Below are positions 24,967 to 34,027 of a DNA stretch of 64,000 bases, piece by piece. The stretch is from a bacterium. GTDB lineage: Bacteria; Patescibacteria; ABY1; JAGPKW01. The DNA lies in NCBI GenBank assembly GCA_021780535.1, contig JAJXYN010000011.1:1-64000 (forward strand), written 5' to 3'. Numbering within the stretch: position 1 is the stretch's first letter; every line of letters begins with the position of its first letter. The notes under the pieces are model-generated. The model was not told the origin of the DNA and did no database searches. It saw only the letters and a program-made list of their open reading frames with translations. The position numbers and the translations under genes are program-made.

Positions 24967-24995
24967 TTGATTTTTATTGAAAAATACGATAAAAT
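24967..24995 (+). promoter_or_regulatory. Promoter of the gat operon
   Basis: TTGATT (24967-24972), 17-nt spacer, TAAAAT (24990-24995), about 30 nt ahead of gatC. Confidence 0.7.
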
Positions 24996-25025
24996 TTAAA
25001 AATAATATTACCTTAATATAAAAAA

Positions 25026-25316
25026 ATGCAAATAGTTGATGAAACTTCAATAAAACATATTGCTAAACTTTCTAAAATTGCTCTAAAAAATGAAGAAATT
25101 CCTGTTTTAGCTAAACAAATAGAACAAATTTTAGAATATGTTGAGCAACTTAATGAAATTCCAGATAATATAGCACCATTAGATAATCTAACTGGTAATT
25201 TTAATAAATTTAGAGAAGATGTTGTTGTTGATTTTAAAAATAAAGAGAAAATTATTTCTAATGCACCAAAAAGTAAAGATGGATTTATATTAGTACCAAA
25301 GGTTTTGAATAATTAA
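25026..25316 (+). CDS. gatC: Asp-tRNA(Asn)/Glu-tRNA(Gln) amidotransferase subunit C
   Basis: 96 residues, the normal GatC size. Signatures: HIAKLSKIALKNEE at the N-terminus, ILEYVEQLNEIPDNIAPL in the middle, and FREDVV. GatC wraps around GatA and stabilises the GatCAB complex. It is followed 10 nt later by gatA. Confidence 0.93.
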   Translation: MQIVDETSIKHIAKLSKIALKNEEIPVLAKQIEQILEYVEQLNEIPDNIAPLDNLTGNFNKFREDVVVDFKNKEKIISNAPKSKDGFILVPKVLNN

Positions 25317-25325
25317 TTTATTAAA

Positions 25326-26738
25326 ATGAATTTAAAAGATTTAAATATAAAAAAAATACATAACTCATTTCTAAATAAGGAATATTCTTGTACTGATTTG
25401 ATTAATAATTATTTTGAAAAAATTAACGAAATTAATTCTGATTATAATATCTACACTAGTTTAAATAAAGAAAATGCTTTAAATCAGGCTAAAATTATTG
25501 ATGAAAAGATTGCAAAAGGTGAAGTTTTAAGAAAACTTGATGGTATTCCTTTTTCTGTCAAAGACTCTATTTGTACATTGGAATGTAAATCTCAAGCAGG
25601 TTCTAATATTTTAAAAGGTTTTGAAGCTACTTATAATGCTACTGCTGTTGAAAAATTAATTAATGAAGGAGCTATTCTAATTGGAAAGACTAATTGTGAT
25701 TCTTTTGGTCATGGTTCTTCTACAAAAAATAGTGATTACGGAATTACAAAAAATCCATATTCTTTAGACCATGTTGCTGGTGGATCTTCTGGTGGTGCTG
25801 CAGCTTCTGTTGCTTTAAATACTTGTACTTTTGCAATAGGAGAAGATACTGGGGGTTCAATTAGAGAACCAGCTTCTTTTTGTGGTATTTATGGTTTAAA
25901 ACCATCTTATGGGAGAGTATCAAGATATGGTGCTATAGCTTATGGTTCTAGCCTTGATACTATTGGGCCGCTAGCTAATAATATGCTAGATATTGAAATA
26001 GTCCAAAAAATTATTGAGGGATTAGACGAAAAAGATGCTACTACAATAGAAGATAAAAAAATTATAGAACTAGAAAATAAAACAGTGAAGAAAATTGGAA
26101 TTATTAAAGAATTTTTAGATAATGGGCTAGATTTACGAATTAGAGATTTATTTGATAAAAAATTAGAAGAATATGAAACCAATGGTTTTGAAATTCAAGA
26201 ATTTCATTTACCATCAACAAAATATGCTGTTGCTTCTTATTATTTAATAGCTTGTTCTGAAACCTCTTCTAATTTATCTAGGTTTGATGGTGTTAAATTT
26301 GGTTTTAGAGCCCCTAATGTTACAAAATTAGAAGACATGTATCTCCAAACAAAAGAATATGGATTTTCTTTTGAAACAAAGAAAAGAATAATTCTTGGAA
26401 CGTATGCATTATCAGCTGGCTATGCTGATAAATATTATAAAAAAGCTTGCTCTGCTCGTAGTCTTATTAAACAAGAATTGGAAGATATTTTAAAAGAAGT
26501 TGATTTTATATTAACTCCAACGAGTCCTGTTCTACCTTATGAAATAAATCCAATAAAGGAAATAGATCCAATGACTGAATATCTTGCTGATATTTATACC
26601 GTGATTCCTAGCCTTGCTGGAGTTTGTTCATTAAATGTGCCTATCGGGTTTGTAGAGAAATTACCGGTTGGAATGCAGATTATTGGTGGTGTATTAGATG
26701 AAAATAAAGTTATGGAATTCGCAAAAATACTTGGCTAA
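25326..26738 (+). CDS. gatA: Asp-tRNA(Asn)/Glu-tRNA(Gln) amidotransferase subunit A
   Basis: 470-residue amidase that releases ammonia from glutamine. The Ser-cisSer-Lys triad is visible: lysine in IPFSVKDSICT, the glycine/serine-rich loop VAGGSSGGAAASVAL, and the acyl-acceptor serine in GEDTGGSIREPASFCG. The C-terminal GMQIIGG block is typical. It lies between gatC and a small membrane-protein gene that precedes gatB. Confidence 0.95.
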   Translation: MNLKDLNIKKIHNSFLNKEYSCTDLINNYFEKINEINSDYNIYTSLNKENALNQAKIIDEKIAKGEVLRKLDGIPFSVKDSICTLECKSQAGSNILKGFEATYNATAVEKLINEGAILIGKTNCDSFGHGSSTKNSDYGITKNPYSLDHVAGGSSGGAAASVALNTCTFAIGEDTGGSIREPASFCGIYGLKPSYGRVSRYGAIAYGSSLDTIGPLANNMLDIEIVQKIIEGLDEKDATTIEDKKIIELENKTVKKIGIIKEFLDNGLDLRIRDLFDKKLEEYETNGFEIQEFHLPSTKYAVASYYLIACSETSSNLSRFDGVKFGFRAPNVTKLEDMYLQTKEYGFSFETKKRIILGTYALSAGYADKYYKKACSARSLIKQELEDILKEVDFILTPTSPVLPYEINPIKEIDPMTEYLADIYTVIPSLAGVCSLNVPIGFVEKLPVGMQIIGGVLDENKVMEFAKILG

Positions 26739-26862
26739 TTGATTTTTGGTTTTATATTTATGTGATATAATAAATGCAGTAAAATGTTGATAGTTGTTTA
26801 TTTAAATAATTTAATTAAACGATTGTTAACTATAATTATTTAACTTATTTAACTATTTTTAC

Positions 26863-27339
26863 ATGAATCCTCAATTTTTATATACAATTCTCTTTTTTGC
26901 TCCTTTTATTTTGTTAATAATATTAGGTTTTTTAATTGCTAAGAAACTTATTAAAATTGGATTATTTGTACTTATAATTGCTGTTGTACTTTTCTTTGGT
27001 TTTTCTATTAAAATATCTCCACTAGATTATTTCTTTAATTATCAACAAAACGTTGATGCAAAAAGTATAAATCTTGGAAAATATACAATTACTTTCGGTC
27101 AAACTCCTTCCAGTGATTTTTACCATTCTTACATAAAAATTTATGATAATGAAACAAAAAAAGAAAATACTATTGAATTAGATCCTAAATCTGGTAAATA
27201 TTGGAATGTTCAAATTACAACAGAAGGGAATAATATTTGTTTTAATAGCTCCTCTACCAAATTGTTTTGTATAGATAAAAATCTTTGGAGTATTAGTTAT
27301 AATAATATAAGCACAAACCTTAAAGATATAGTTAAATAA
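26863..27339 (+). CDS. Hypothetical membrane protein inserted between gatA and gatB
   Basis: 158 residues, family not recognised. Two hydrophobic segments in the first ~60 residues (FLYTILFFAPFILLIILGFLI and IGLFVLIIAVVLFFGFSI) are followed by a ~95-residue soluble, beta-looking domain with two cysteines near the end, probably outside the membrane. It starts after a 124-nt spacer with a TATAAT-like element (about 26767), and ends only 4 nt before gatB, so it may be co-transcribed with gatB. Confidence 0.75.
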   Translation: MNPQFLYTILFFAPFILLIILGFLIAKKLIKIGLFVLIIAVVLFFGFSIKISPLDYFFNYQQNVDAKSINLGKYTITFGQTPSSDFYHSYIKIYDNETKKENTIELDPKSGKYWNVQITTEGNNICFNSSSTKLFCIDKNLWSISYNNISTNLKDIVK

Positions 27340-27343
27340 AATT

Positions 27344-28858
27344 ATGAATAAGTATTCTACTATAATTGGTCTTGAAATTCATGTTCAACTTGATACTAAA
27401 ACTAAATTATTTTGTTCTTGTGACAATGAGTCTTTTAATATTGGACCCAATGTAAATATTTGCCCCATTTGTTCTGGGCAACCAGGTACTCTCCCTGTTA
27501 TAAACAAACAAGCTATTGATTATGCCATAAAAGCTGGTCTTGCTATGAATTGTGAAATAAATAAACATACAAAATGGGATAGAAAAAGTTATTTTTATCC
27601 TGATTTACCAAAAGGATATCAAATTTCTCAATATGACCAACCTATAGATATTGGTGGCTATATTGAGATTTTCCTTCCAGATAATATCAATACAACTAAT
27701 AATGGAAAAGAAATTTTAATTTCTAAAAAAATTAAACTTGAAAGAGCTCATCTTGAAGAAGATGCTGGTAAATCTATTCATGACAGGAGTATTGAATATA
27801 CTTATTTAGATTATAATAGATGTGGAACTCCACTTCTTGAAATAGTTTCAAAACCTGATATGACTTCATCTATTGAAGCTGAGCTTTATGCTAGAGAAAT
27901 AAGAAGAAGAATGAGATATACCGGAGTTTCTAAGTGTGACATGGAAAAAGGACACATGAGATTTGATATTAATGTTAATCTTAAAATTGAAGATGAAGAT
28001 GGAGAAAAATTTACTCCAATAGCGGAAGTTAAAAATCTTAATTCTTTTAGATCTCTTGTACGTGCTATTGAATTTGAAATAGTTAGACAAAAAGAAGAAT
28101 TTGAAAAAACAGGAATTACTAAAAATGATAGTAATAAAACCACTAGACTTTGGAATGACAACAAAGGAATAACATCTCAAATGAGAACTAAAGAAGAGGC
28201 AGCTGACTATAGATATTTTCCAGATCCCGACATTACGCCAGTTATTATAAGTGATGATTGGATAGAAAATATTAGAAAAACATTGCCAGAAATGCCTTCC
28301 GCTAGATTTAATAAATATCTTAATCTTGGATTATCAAAAACTATTTCATATAGTGTTGTTGATAATATTACTTTGGCTAACTATTTAGATGACTGTCTAA
28401 ATTTAATAGATCAAATGTCTAGTACTAAAATTATAGAAATTAAACAAGAATTTTTAAATTGGTTTGGTAGAGATTTACTATCTCAAATTAATCAATCTAA
28501 CGAAGAAGATGAAAATATTAATACAATTATAAAAATAACTAAAGAGGATTTTATTGGATTAATAGAGTTGGTTGTAAATAAAAAAATAACTAGAAATTTA
28601 GCAAAAGAATTTTTAATAGACATATGGGATAATAGTAAAACTTTAGAAGAATTAAAAATCACTATCCCTAATGAATCTATAAATATTGAAGAAGTAATAA
28701 ATAAAATTATTTCTATTAATACCAACATGCTAGAACAATATAAGGCTGGTAATGAAAAAGTATTTAACGTATTCGTTGGGCTTACCATGAAAGAAACTAA
28801 AGGACTTATTGATCCTAAAGAAATCCAAGAGAAATTAAAAGAGATTTTAAATAAATAG
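27344..28858 (+). CDS. gatB: Asp-tRNA(Asn)/Glu-tRNA(Gln) amidotransferase subunit B
   Basis: 504 residues. The kinase-like cradle domain begins GLEIHVQLDTKTKLFCSC with a zinc site formed by CSC and CPIC. RKSYFYPDLPKGYQISQYD and LERAHLEEDAGKS are strongly conserved, and ADYRYFPDPD is the family signature. The C-terminal ~150 residues match the YqeY/tail domain that grips tRNA. Together with GatA and GatC it converts misacylated Asp-tRNA(Asn) or Glu-tRNA(Gln). Confidence 0.96.
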   Translation: MNKYSTIIGLEIHVQLDTKTKLFCSCDNESFNIGPNVNICPICSGQPGTLPVINKQAIDYAIKAGLAMNCEINKHTKWDRKSYFYPDLPKGYQISQYDQPIDIGGYIEIFLPDNINTTNNGKEILISKKIKLERAHLEEDAGKSIHDRSIEYTYLDYNRCGTPLLEIVSKPDMTSSIEAELYAREIRRRMRYTGVSKCDMEKGHMRFDINVNLKIEDEDGEKFTPIAEVKNLNSFRSLVRAIEFEIVRQKEEFEKTGITKNDSNKTTRLWNDNKGITSQMRTKEEAADYRYFPDPDITPVIISDDWIENIRKTLPEMPSARFNKYLNLGLSKTISYSVVDNITLANYLDDCLNLIDQMSSTKIIEIKQEFLNWFGRDLLSQINQSNEEDENINTIIKITKEDFIGLIELVVNKKITRNLAKEFLIDIWDNSKTLEELKITIPNESINIEEVINKIISINTNMLEQYKAGNEKVFNVFVGLTMKETKGLIDPKEIQEKLKEILNK

Positions 28859-28916
28859 ATTGTTACTATTACATAATTTTATCGTTGTAATAAATATAAT
28901 TATCTAAAATAATAAA

Positions 28917-29561
28917 ATGAAAAAAATATTTTTATTAATATTGCCCATATTCTTTATTTTTTCTTCTAATGTAGGTGCATTGGAAAAAAGAGCCTGCACC
29001 ACGGATTATACACCTGTTTGTGGGGTTGACGGTGTTACTTATAGTAATACTTGCACGGCAAATAAAGTAAAAGTTGCTTACACTGGTGAGTGTAAGATTA
29101 AACCATGTACAAAAAGTTATGTACCAGTTTGTGGTTTGGTACAGATTGAATGTATAAAAGCTCCTTGTAATCCTATCTTTGAAACATTCACTAATAAATG
29201 CGAACTAAATAAAATTAAATCTGCTAAATTAGCATATAAAGGTGAGTGTAAAGAAAAAATACTTGGACCAAGCAAAATAAAATATTATAAAAATATTACA
29301 AAATATGGAAACGATATTTTTGGAAATAAAAAAACTGATATTGAAATTCAAAATACAATCTATAATATAATAAAAAATTCGAAATCAGAGTGTGTCATTG
29401 GAGGCCAAAAAACTTTTAATAAAGTTGTAAACAAGGGTGATGATTTCCTAAGATTTGAAGGATCTACTACTAAAAAAGGATGCGGATTTGCATGTATTTA
29501 TAAATTAGATACTAATACTATAGAATCTGGTTGGATGTGTACTGGACTTATTATCAAATAA
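28917..29561 (+). CDS. Secreted protein with two Kazal-type protease inhibitor domains
   Basis: 214 residues. A signal peptide (residues ~1-21, KKIFLLILPIFFIFSSNVGA) is followed by a canonical Kazal domain (C27, C35, C46, C59; TDYTPVCGVDGVTYSNTC) and a second, less regular one (C64 to C111; SYVPVCGLVQIECIKAPC). The last ~100 residues form another cysteine-containing domain that I do not recognise. Kazal domains inhibit serine proteases by a substrate-like loop. In a bacterium with a likely host-attached lifestyle this could protect against external proteases; that is inference. It has its own terminator. Confidence 0.88.
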   Translation: MKKIFLLILPIFFIFSSNVGALEKRACTTDYTPVCGVDGVTYSNTCTANKVKVAYTGECKIKPCTKSYVPVCGLVQIECIKAPCNPIFETFTNKCELNKIKSAKLAYKGECKEKILGPSKIKYYKNITKYGNDIFGNKKTDIEIQNTIYNIIKNSKSECVIGGQKTFNKVVNKGDDFLRFEGSTTKKGCGFACIYKLDTNTIESGWMCTGLIIK

Positions 29562-29580
29562 ATAAGCTTATCAATAAAAT

Positions 29581-29619
29581 AAAAAACTGATAATTCATTC
29601 AGTTTTTTATTTTATTTTG
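29581..29619 (+). terminator. Terminator of the Kazal gene
   Basis: AAAAAACTGA (29581-29590) with TCAGTTTTTT (29599-29608), perfect 10-bp stem and T-rich tail. Confidence 0.88.
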
Positions 29620-29648
29620 TTGATATTTTTTTATTTTTTTGATATGAT
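29620..29648 (+). promoter_or_regulatory. Promoter of the abrB-like/MATE operon
   Basis: TTGATA (29620-29625), 17-nt spacer made mostly of T, TATGAT (29643-29648). The T-tract spacer suggests bent DNA; autoregulation by the AbrB-like product is plausible but unproven. Confidence 0.7.
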
Positions 29649-29690
29649 ATTTCATACTTATCATATTTAAATTATTTTTATTCAAAAAAT

Positions 29691-29921
29691 ATGCACATAC
29701 AAGAAGATTGTCCAGTAAACCCGGAGTTTCGCGGGTCAGCAACATTAGGAGAAAGAGGTCAAATAGTTATTCCTTCTGAATTAAGAGCGGAACTTAATAT
29801 AAATCCTGGGGATAAATTTATGTTTTTTAAGGTTTATAATAAAATTGTTTCTCTTATAAAAGCTGATGATATTGAAGAAATTCAAAATACTATGAAAAAT
29901 TTATCTAAAATGACTAAATAA
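29691..29921 (+). CDS. AbrB/SpoVT-family DNA-binding regulator
   Basis: 76 residues. The swapped-hairpin core reads SATLGERGQIVIPSELRAELNI, followed by NPGDKFMFF, the typical AbrB/MazE fold. A 14-residue N-terminal arm with one cysteine precedes it. It is the first gene of an efflux operon, with only 4 nt to the MATE gene, so it probably regulates drug or metabolite export. An antitoxin role (MazE-like) is less likely because no toxin gene is adjacent. Confidence 0.9.
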   Translation: MHIQEDCPVNPEFRGSATLGERGQIVIPSELRAELNINPGDKFMFFKVYNKIVSLIKADDIEEIQNTMKNLSKMTK

Positions 29922-29925
29922 AATT

Positions 29926-31335
29926 ATGACGGAAATTAAAAATAAATCAATTACAAAATCCATATTAACAATTGCTGTGCCCATAGTTTTCGTTAATATT
30001 TTACAAGTTGCATATAGCTTGGTGGACACTTACTGGGTTGGAAAACTTGGTGCTAACGCCATTGCTTCTATATCTATTTCTTTCCCAATATTATTTCTTA
30101 TAATGGCTATCGCGAACGGTCTTACTGTTGCTGGGTCTGTTTTTGTTTCTCAATATAAAGGCAAAAATGATAAAGAAAATATAAGTAAATTTTCCGGACA
30201 AACGATGATAACTGTTACAGTATTGTCATTGATTTTATCTGTTGTAGGATTTTTTACATCTGTTCCATTATTAAAATTAATTGGTGCTGGCCCAGAAATT
30301 ATTAATGACGCTGCTGGATATCTTCAAGTTTCTTGCCTTGGATTATCTTCTACTTTTATATTTTTTGTATTTCAATCAATAATGAGAGGTGTTGGAGAGG
30401 TTAAAAAAGCTACATATATCATGTTTCTTGGAGTTGTATTAAATTTTTTTATTGATCCTATTTTTATATTTGGAAATTTTGGAATTCATGCTATGGGCGT
30501 TACTGGAAGTGCTGTTGCTACTATTATTTGTCAGATTGCTGGGTCTCTTATTGCTTTGTATTTTTTATTTTTTAATAAAAAAAATGAAATACATATTTCT
30601 GTTAAAAATTTAATCCCTGATTTTAAATTCATTAAACAAATATTCAAAATCGGATTACCATCATCAATGGAACAAATAATTAGATCCTCTGGAATGATTT
30701 TAATGATGTTTTTGGTTACTGGATTTGGCACAATATTAACAGCTGCTTATGGACTTGGAACTAGAATGTTTAGTTTTGTAATCATACCAGCACTTGGTTT
30801 TATGATTGCTGTTTCCATTTTAGTTGGACAAAATATTGGCTCTGGCGACAAAAAAAGAGCGGAGGAGATTGCAAAAAAAGGCGCTATAATGGCTTTTTTA
30901 GCTTTAACTTTAATTAGTGTTATTTTCTTTGTTTTTGCAAAATTTATAATTCAGATGTTTATACAAGATGATTCAGCTGTTATAGATGTTAGTGTTAAAT
31001 TTATGAGATTTTTATCTGTAACTTTTGGAATGATGGGAATATCCATGACTCTTATGGGTGCTTTTATGGGCTCTGGAAACACTGTAACTTCAATGATTTT
31101 AACGACCTTCCAATTATTTATTAATTTTGTATTAGCATTAATATTATCTAAATTTACATCTCTTGGATATAATGGAATATTTTGGTCTTACCCAATAGCA
31201 ACATTTATAATGTTTATAATTGCTATAATTATATTTTTAAAAGGAGATTGGAAAAATAAAAAAATAACAGAAGAAATGAAAATAAAAGATACAGTAGAAG
31301 AAGAAACTCTTATTAGAGAATTTGCAGAAGAATAA
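29926..31335 (+). CDS. MATE-family efflux transporter
   Basis: 469 residues, about 12 membrane segments in two related halves (MatE repeats). Typical sequence starts TVAVPIVFVNILQ-like (ILTIAVPIVFVNILQVAYSLVDTYWVGKLG), followed by ISISFPILFLIMAIANGL. MATE proteins export cationic or organic compounds by Na+ or H+ antiport. It is translationally close to the AbrB-like regulator (4 nt) and followed after 41 nt by a MacA-like adaptor gene, forming an efflux operon. Confidence 0.93.
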   Translation: MTEIKNKSITKSILTIAVPIVFVNILQVAYSLVDTYWVGKLGANAIASISISFPILFLIMAIANGLTVAGSVFVSQYKGKNDKENISKFSGQTMITVTVLSLILSVVGFFTSVPLLKLIGAGPEIINDAAGYLQVSCLGLSSTFIFFVFQSIMRGVGEVKKATYIMFLGVVLNFFIDPIFIFGNFGIHAMGVTGSAVATIICQIAGSLIALYFLFFNKKNEIHISVKNLIPDFKFIKQIFKIGLPSSMEQIIRSSGMILMMFLVTGFGTILTAAYGLGTRMFSFVIIPALGFMIAVSILVGQNIGSGDKKRAEEIAKKGAIMAFLALTLISVIFFVFAKFIIQMFIQDDSAVIDVSVKFMRFLSVTFGMMGISMTLMGAFMGSGNTVTSMILTTFQLFINFVLALILSKFTSLGYNGIFWSYPIATFIMFIIAIIIFLKGDWKNKKITEEMKIKDTVEEETLIREFAEE

Positions 31336-31376
31336 TAATTTAGCAAATAATGAGAATTAAAAATTAAAAATTAAAG

Positions 31377-33281
31377 ATGAAAAAAATATTTAAAATAATA
31401 ATACCAATAACGATAGTTCTCTTAATAATAAGTGGTATTGTTATTATTAGTAATAAAAATAAACAAAATATAAAAGATTATAAAATTGTTAAAGCCCAGA
31501 TTGGCAACTTCTCTGATTATGTTGCAGCTGATGGTAAAGTTTCAGGAGAAAACCAAATATCAATAAAGCCAAAGATTACCGGAAATATTGATCAAATTTT
31601 AGTTAAAAATGGAGATAAAGTTAAAAAAGGCGATTTACTTGTAAAATTTGATACTACTGATATTGAAAAAACAGTTCAAAATGCTCAGATAGCCGTCGCT
31701 AACAGTAAAAACAATCTAGACAAAATCACAAAACCCGTAGATTCTTTAGCAAAAATTCAAGCAGAATTATCTTTGCAATCTGCAAAAGATAATTTAGAAA
31801 AATTAAAATTATCACAAACAATAACTTTGCAACAAGCAAAAGACGCTAGAGATAATGCAACTACCGCATTAGATAATTCTTATGATTCTGCTTTAAATAA
31901 TATAGATTCATCATTTGCTGGTTTTGCAACAATAATAAATGATGCACAAAAAATTTTATATTTAACAGATACTATACAAAACCAAGACATAACAGGAAAT
32001 TCAACTACAGATGCTAATTTATTAAAAGATCCATTATCTCTTTGGTCTGGAGAAATGCCAAAATATTGGAATGATTCTATAAATTCTATTACTTTTGATA
32101 CTCCGGAAGATAAACAAAAAGCTCAAGATCTTGCAATAAGTGCCACATCAGCTTATAAAAGCGCGAAAAGTTTATACGATCAAAATGTTATAACCTACAG
32201 AACATTGTCAAAATATTCAGATAAGCAAACTATTGAGAATTTTTTGCCTACTGCCATAGACACAGCTAAAAGTATATCAGAGTCCATGAGAGCAATGAAC
32301 AATCTTTACGATTATTGGATTACTTACAATAATGATAGAAAAAGAACATTATACTATAACATACCAGTTTATAATGTTACTTTAAAAACAGATACATCTT
32401 CTTCTAGTGAGTATTTAACTAATCTTATAAGTGCTCAAACTGGTGTTTATGGTATAAATACTTTAAAAACTTCTTTGAATGATGCTCAAAATAATTTAGA
32501 TACACTTATACAAAATCAGCCACTTGATTTATCTTCTGCACAAACATCTTTACAAGCACAACAAGAAGCTTATGATAAATTAATTTCTGGTGCCGATAAA
32601 CTAGATATAAAATCTTATCAAATAGCATTGCAACAAGCTAATGTATCATTAGCTACAGCTACTGACCAATTAGCTAATTATTATATAAAATCTCCGTTTG
32701 ACGGTGTTGTTGGCGGTATAACTATTAGAGAATCAGACCTTGTAGCTGCAGGAACTCCTATAGTTAATATAATATCTGACAATAAAATAGTAGAAATAAA
32801 TATAAACGAGAACGATACTGCTAAAATACAAGTTGGTCAAAAAGCTATAATAACTTTTGATGCTTTTGATGGTTTGCAAATTAATGGTGAGGTTGCTGAA
32901 ATAGATTCCACTCCAAGTATAGACCAAACTAATGTTGTTAATTATAAAATTAAAATATCATTAAAAAATGATACTGATCAAAGTAAAAAATATTTTGATC
33001 TAATAAAAACTGGTATGAATTCTTCCGCAAAAATTATAACGAAAGAAAAAAACAATATACTACTTGTTGATAGTGGCGCTATAAATCAAAATGATAGTGG
33101 TTATTATGTAGAAACTGTTAAAACCTATTCTAATGGAAAAGATGAAATATCACAAAAAAGCGTACAAATAGGATTGGTTGGCACTGACAACACAGAAATT
33201 ATTTCTGGGATAGATAATGGCCAAAATGTTATTATTAGACAAAAGAAAAAATTAAACACAGGAATGAGTTTCGCAAATTAA
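31377..33281 (+). CDS. HlyD/MacA-type efflux adaptor, enlarged
   Basis: 634 residues, longer than the usual 350-450 of the family. An N-terminal membrane helix (residues ~4-25) is followed by a biotinyl-lipoyl half-motif (GNIDQILVKNGDKVKKGDLLVKFD). A very long helical/coiled-coil insert spans ~85-420, then comes the second lipoyl half (YYIKSPFDGVVGGITIRESDLVAAGTPI) and beta-barrel domains. It connects inner membrane ABC exporters to the exterior. The long hairpin insert is unusual and may substitute for a partner protein across the wall. It is 5 nt ahead of the ABC ATPase gene. Confidence 0.9.
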   Translation: MKKIFKIIIPITIVLLIISGIVIISNKNKQNIKDYKIVKAQIGNFSDYVAADGKVSGENQISIKPKITGNIDQILVKNGDKVKKGDLLVKFDTTDIEKTVQNAQIAVANSKNNLDKITKPVDSLAKIQAELSLQSAKDNLEKLKLSQTITLQQAKDARDNATTALDNSYDSALNNIDSSFAGFATIINDAQKILYLTDTIQNQDITGNSTTDANLLKDPLSLWSGEMPKYWNDSINSITFDTPEDKQKAQDLAISATSAYKSAKSLYDQNVITYRTLSKYSDKQTIENFLPTAIDTAKSISESMRAMNNLYDYWITYNNDRKRTLYYNIPVYNVTLKTDTSSSSEYLTNLISAQTGVYGINTLKTSLNDAQNNLDTLIQNQPLDLSSAQTSLQAQQEAYDKLISGADKLDIKSYQIALQQANVSLATATDQLANYYIKSPFDGVVGGITIRESDLVAAGTPIVNIISDNKIVEININENDTAKIQVGQKAIITFDAFDGLQINGEVAEIDSTPSIDQTNVVNYKIKISLKNDTDQSKKYFDLIKTGMNSSAKIITKEKNNILLVDSGAINQNDSGYYVETVKTYSNGKDEISQKSVQIGLVGTDNTEIISGIDNGQNVIIRQKKKLNTGMSFAN

Positions 33282-33286
33282 ATTAT

Positions 33287-34012
33287 ATGAATAAAAAAAC
33301 TATAATTAAAATTGAAGATATCAAAAAAGATTTTGGCAAGGGCGATAATATTACGAAAGTCCTTAAGGGTATTTCTTTTGAAATAAAAGAAGGTGAATTT
33401 GTTGCTATTATTGGTAAATCTGGTTCCGGTAAATCAACTTTAATGAATATATTGGGAGCATTAGATACACCAACTTCTGGAAAATATTTTCTTGACGGAA
33501 AAGATATTTCTAAAATGAAAGACAAACAGCTTGCCTCTATTAGACAAAAAAGAATAGGGTTTGTTTTCCAATCTTTTAACCTTTTAAATGGAGTATCTGT
33601 TTTAAAAAATGTAATGATGCCTCTTATCTATAATAGTGAAATTCCTACACATCAAAGAAAAAATATTGCTCTTGCGGCGTTAGAAGATGTTGGCTTTGAC
33701 ATGGAAAGAATAAATAATAAACCAAATCAAATATCTGGTGGCCAAATGCAGAGAGTTGCTATTGCTAGATCGTTAATAAATAATCCTTCCATGATTTTGG
33801 CTGATGAGCCAACTGGTAATTTAGATAGTAAAACGGAAGAAATAGTTTTAAATACTTTTGATGAATTAAATAAAAAACAAGGTGTTACTATTATAATTAT
33901 TACTCACGATGATTCTGTTGCTGAGCATGCTAATAGAATTATAAAAATACAAGATGGTGAAGTTATTGAAGATGCTCCTAGAGGAAAAAGTAAAATAGAA
34001 TTAAGAAAATAA
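33287..34012 (+). CDS. ABC transporter ATPase (MacB/LolD-like)
   Basis: 241 residues. Walker A GKSGSGKST, Q-loop VFQSFNLL, signature ISGGQMQRVAIARSL, Walker B MILADEPTGNLDS and switch histidine ITHDD are all intact. The family (MacB/LolD/FtsE) powers permeases of the MacB/FtsX type, two of which follow. Residues after 225 form a short basic tail. Confidence 0.95.
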   Translation: MNKKTIIKIEDIKKDFGKGDNITKVLKGISFEIKEGEFVAIIGKSGSGKSTLMNILGALDTPTSGKYFLDGKDISKMKDKQLASIRQKRIGFVFQSFNLLNGVSVLKNVMMPLIYNSEIPTHQRKNIALAALEDVGFDMERINNKPNQISGGQMQRVAIARSLINNPSMILADEPTGNLDSKTEEIVLNTFDELNKKQGVTIIIITHDDSVAEHANRIIKIQDGEVIEDAPRGKSKIELRK

Positions 34013-34027
34013 ATCAAACTATAATTT

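Noticed and set aside
27866..28180. Long minus-strand open frames inside gatB
   Set aside because: They are antisense shadows of a highly conserved gene with no promoter, ribosome site or recognisable product; the same applies to other antisense frames in hisS, rseP, proS and PBP2.
29691..29921. MazE-type antitoxin for a toxin-antitoxin pair
   Set aside because: The adjacent gene is a MATE transporter, not a toxin; a transcription regulator of efflux is the simpler reading.
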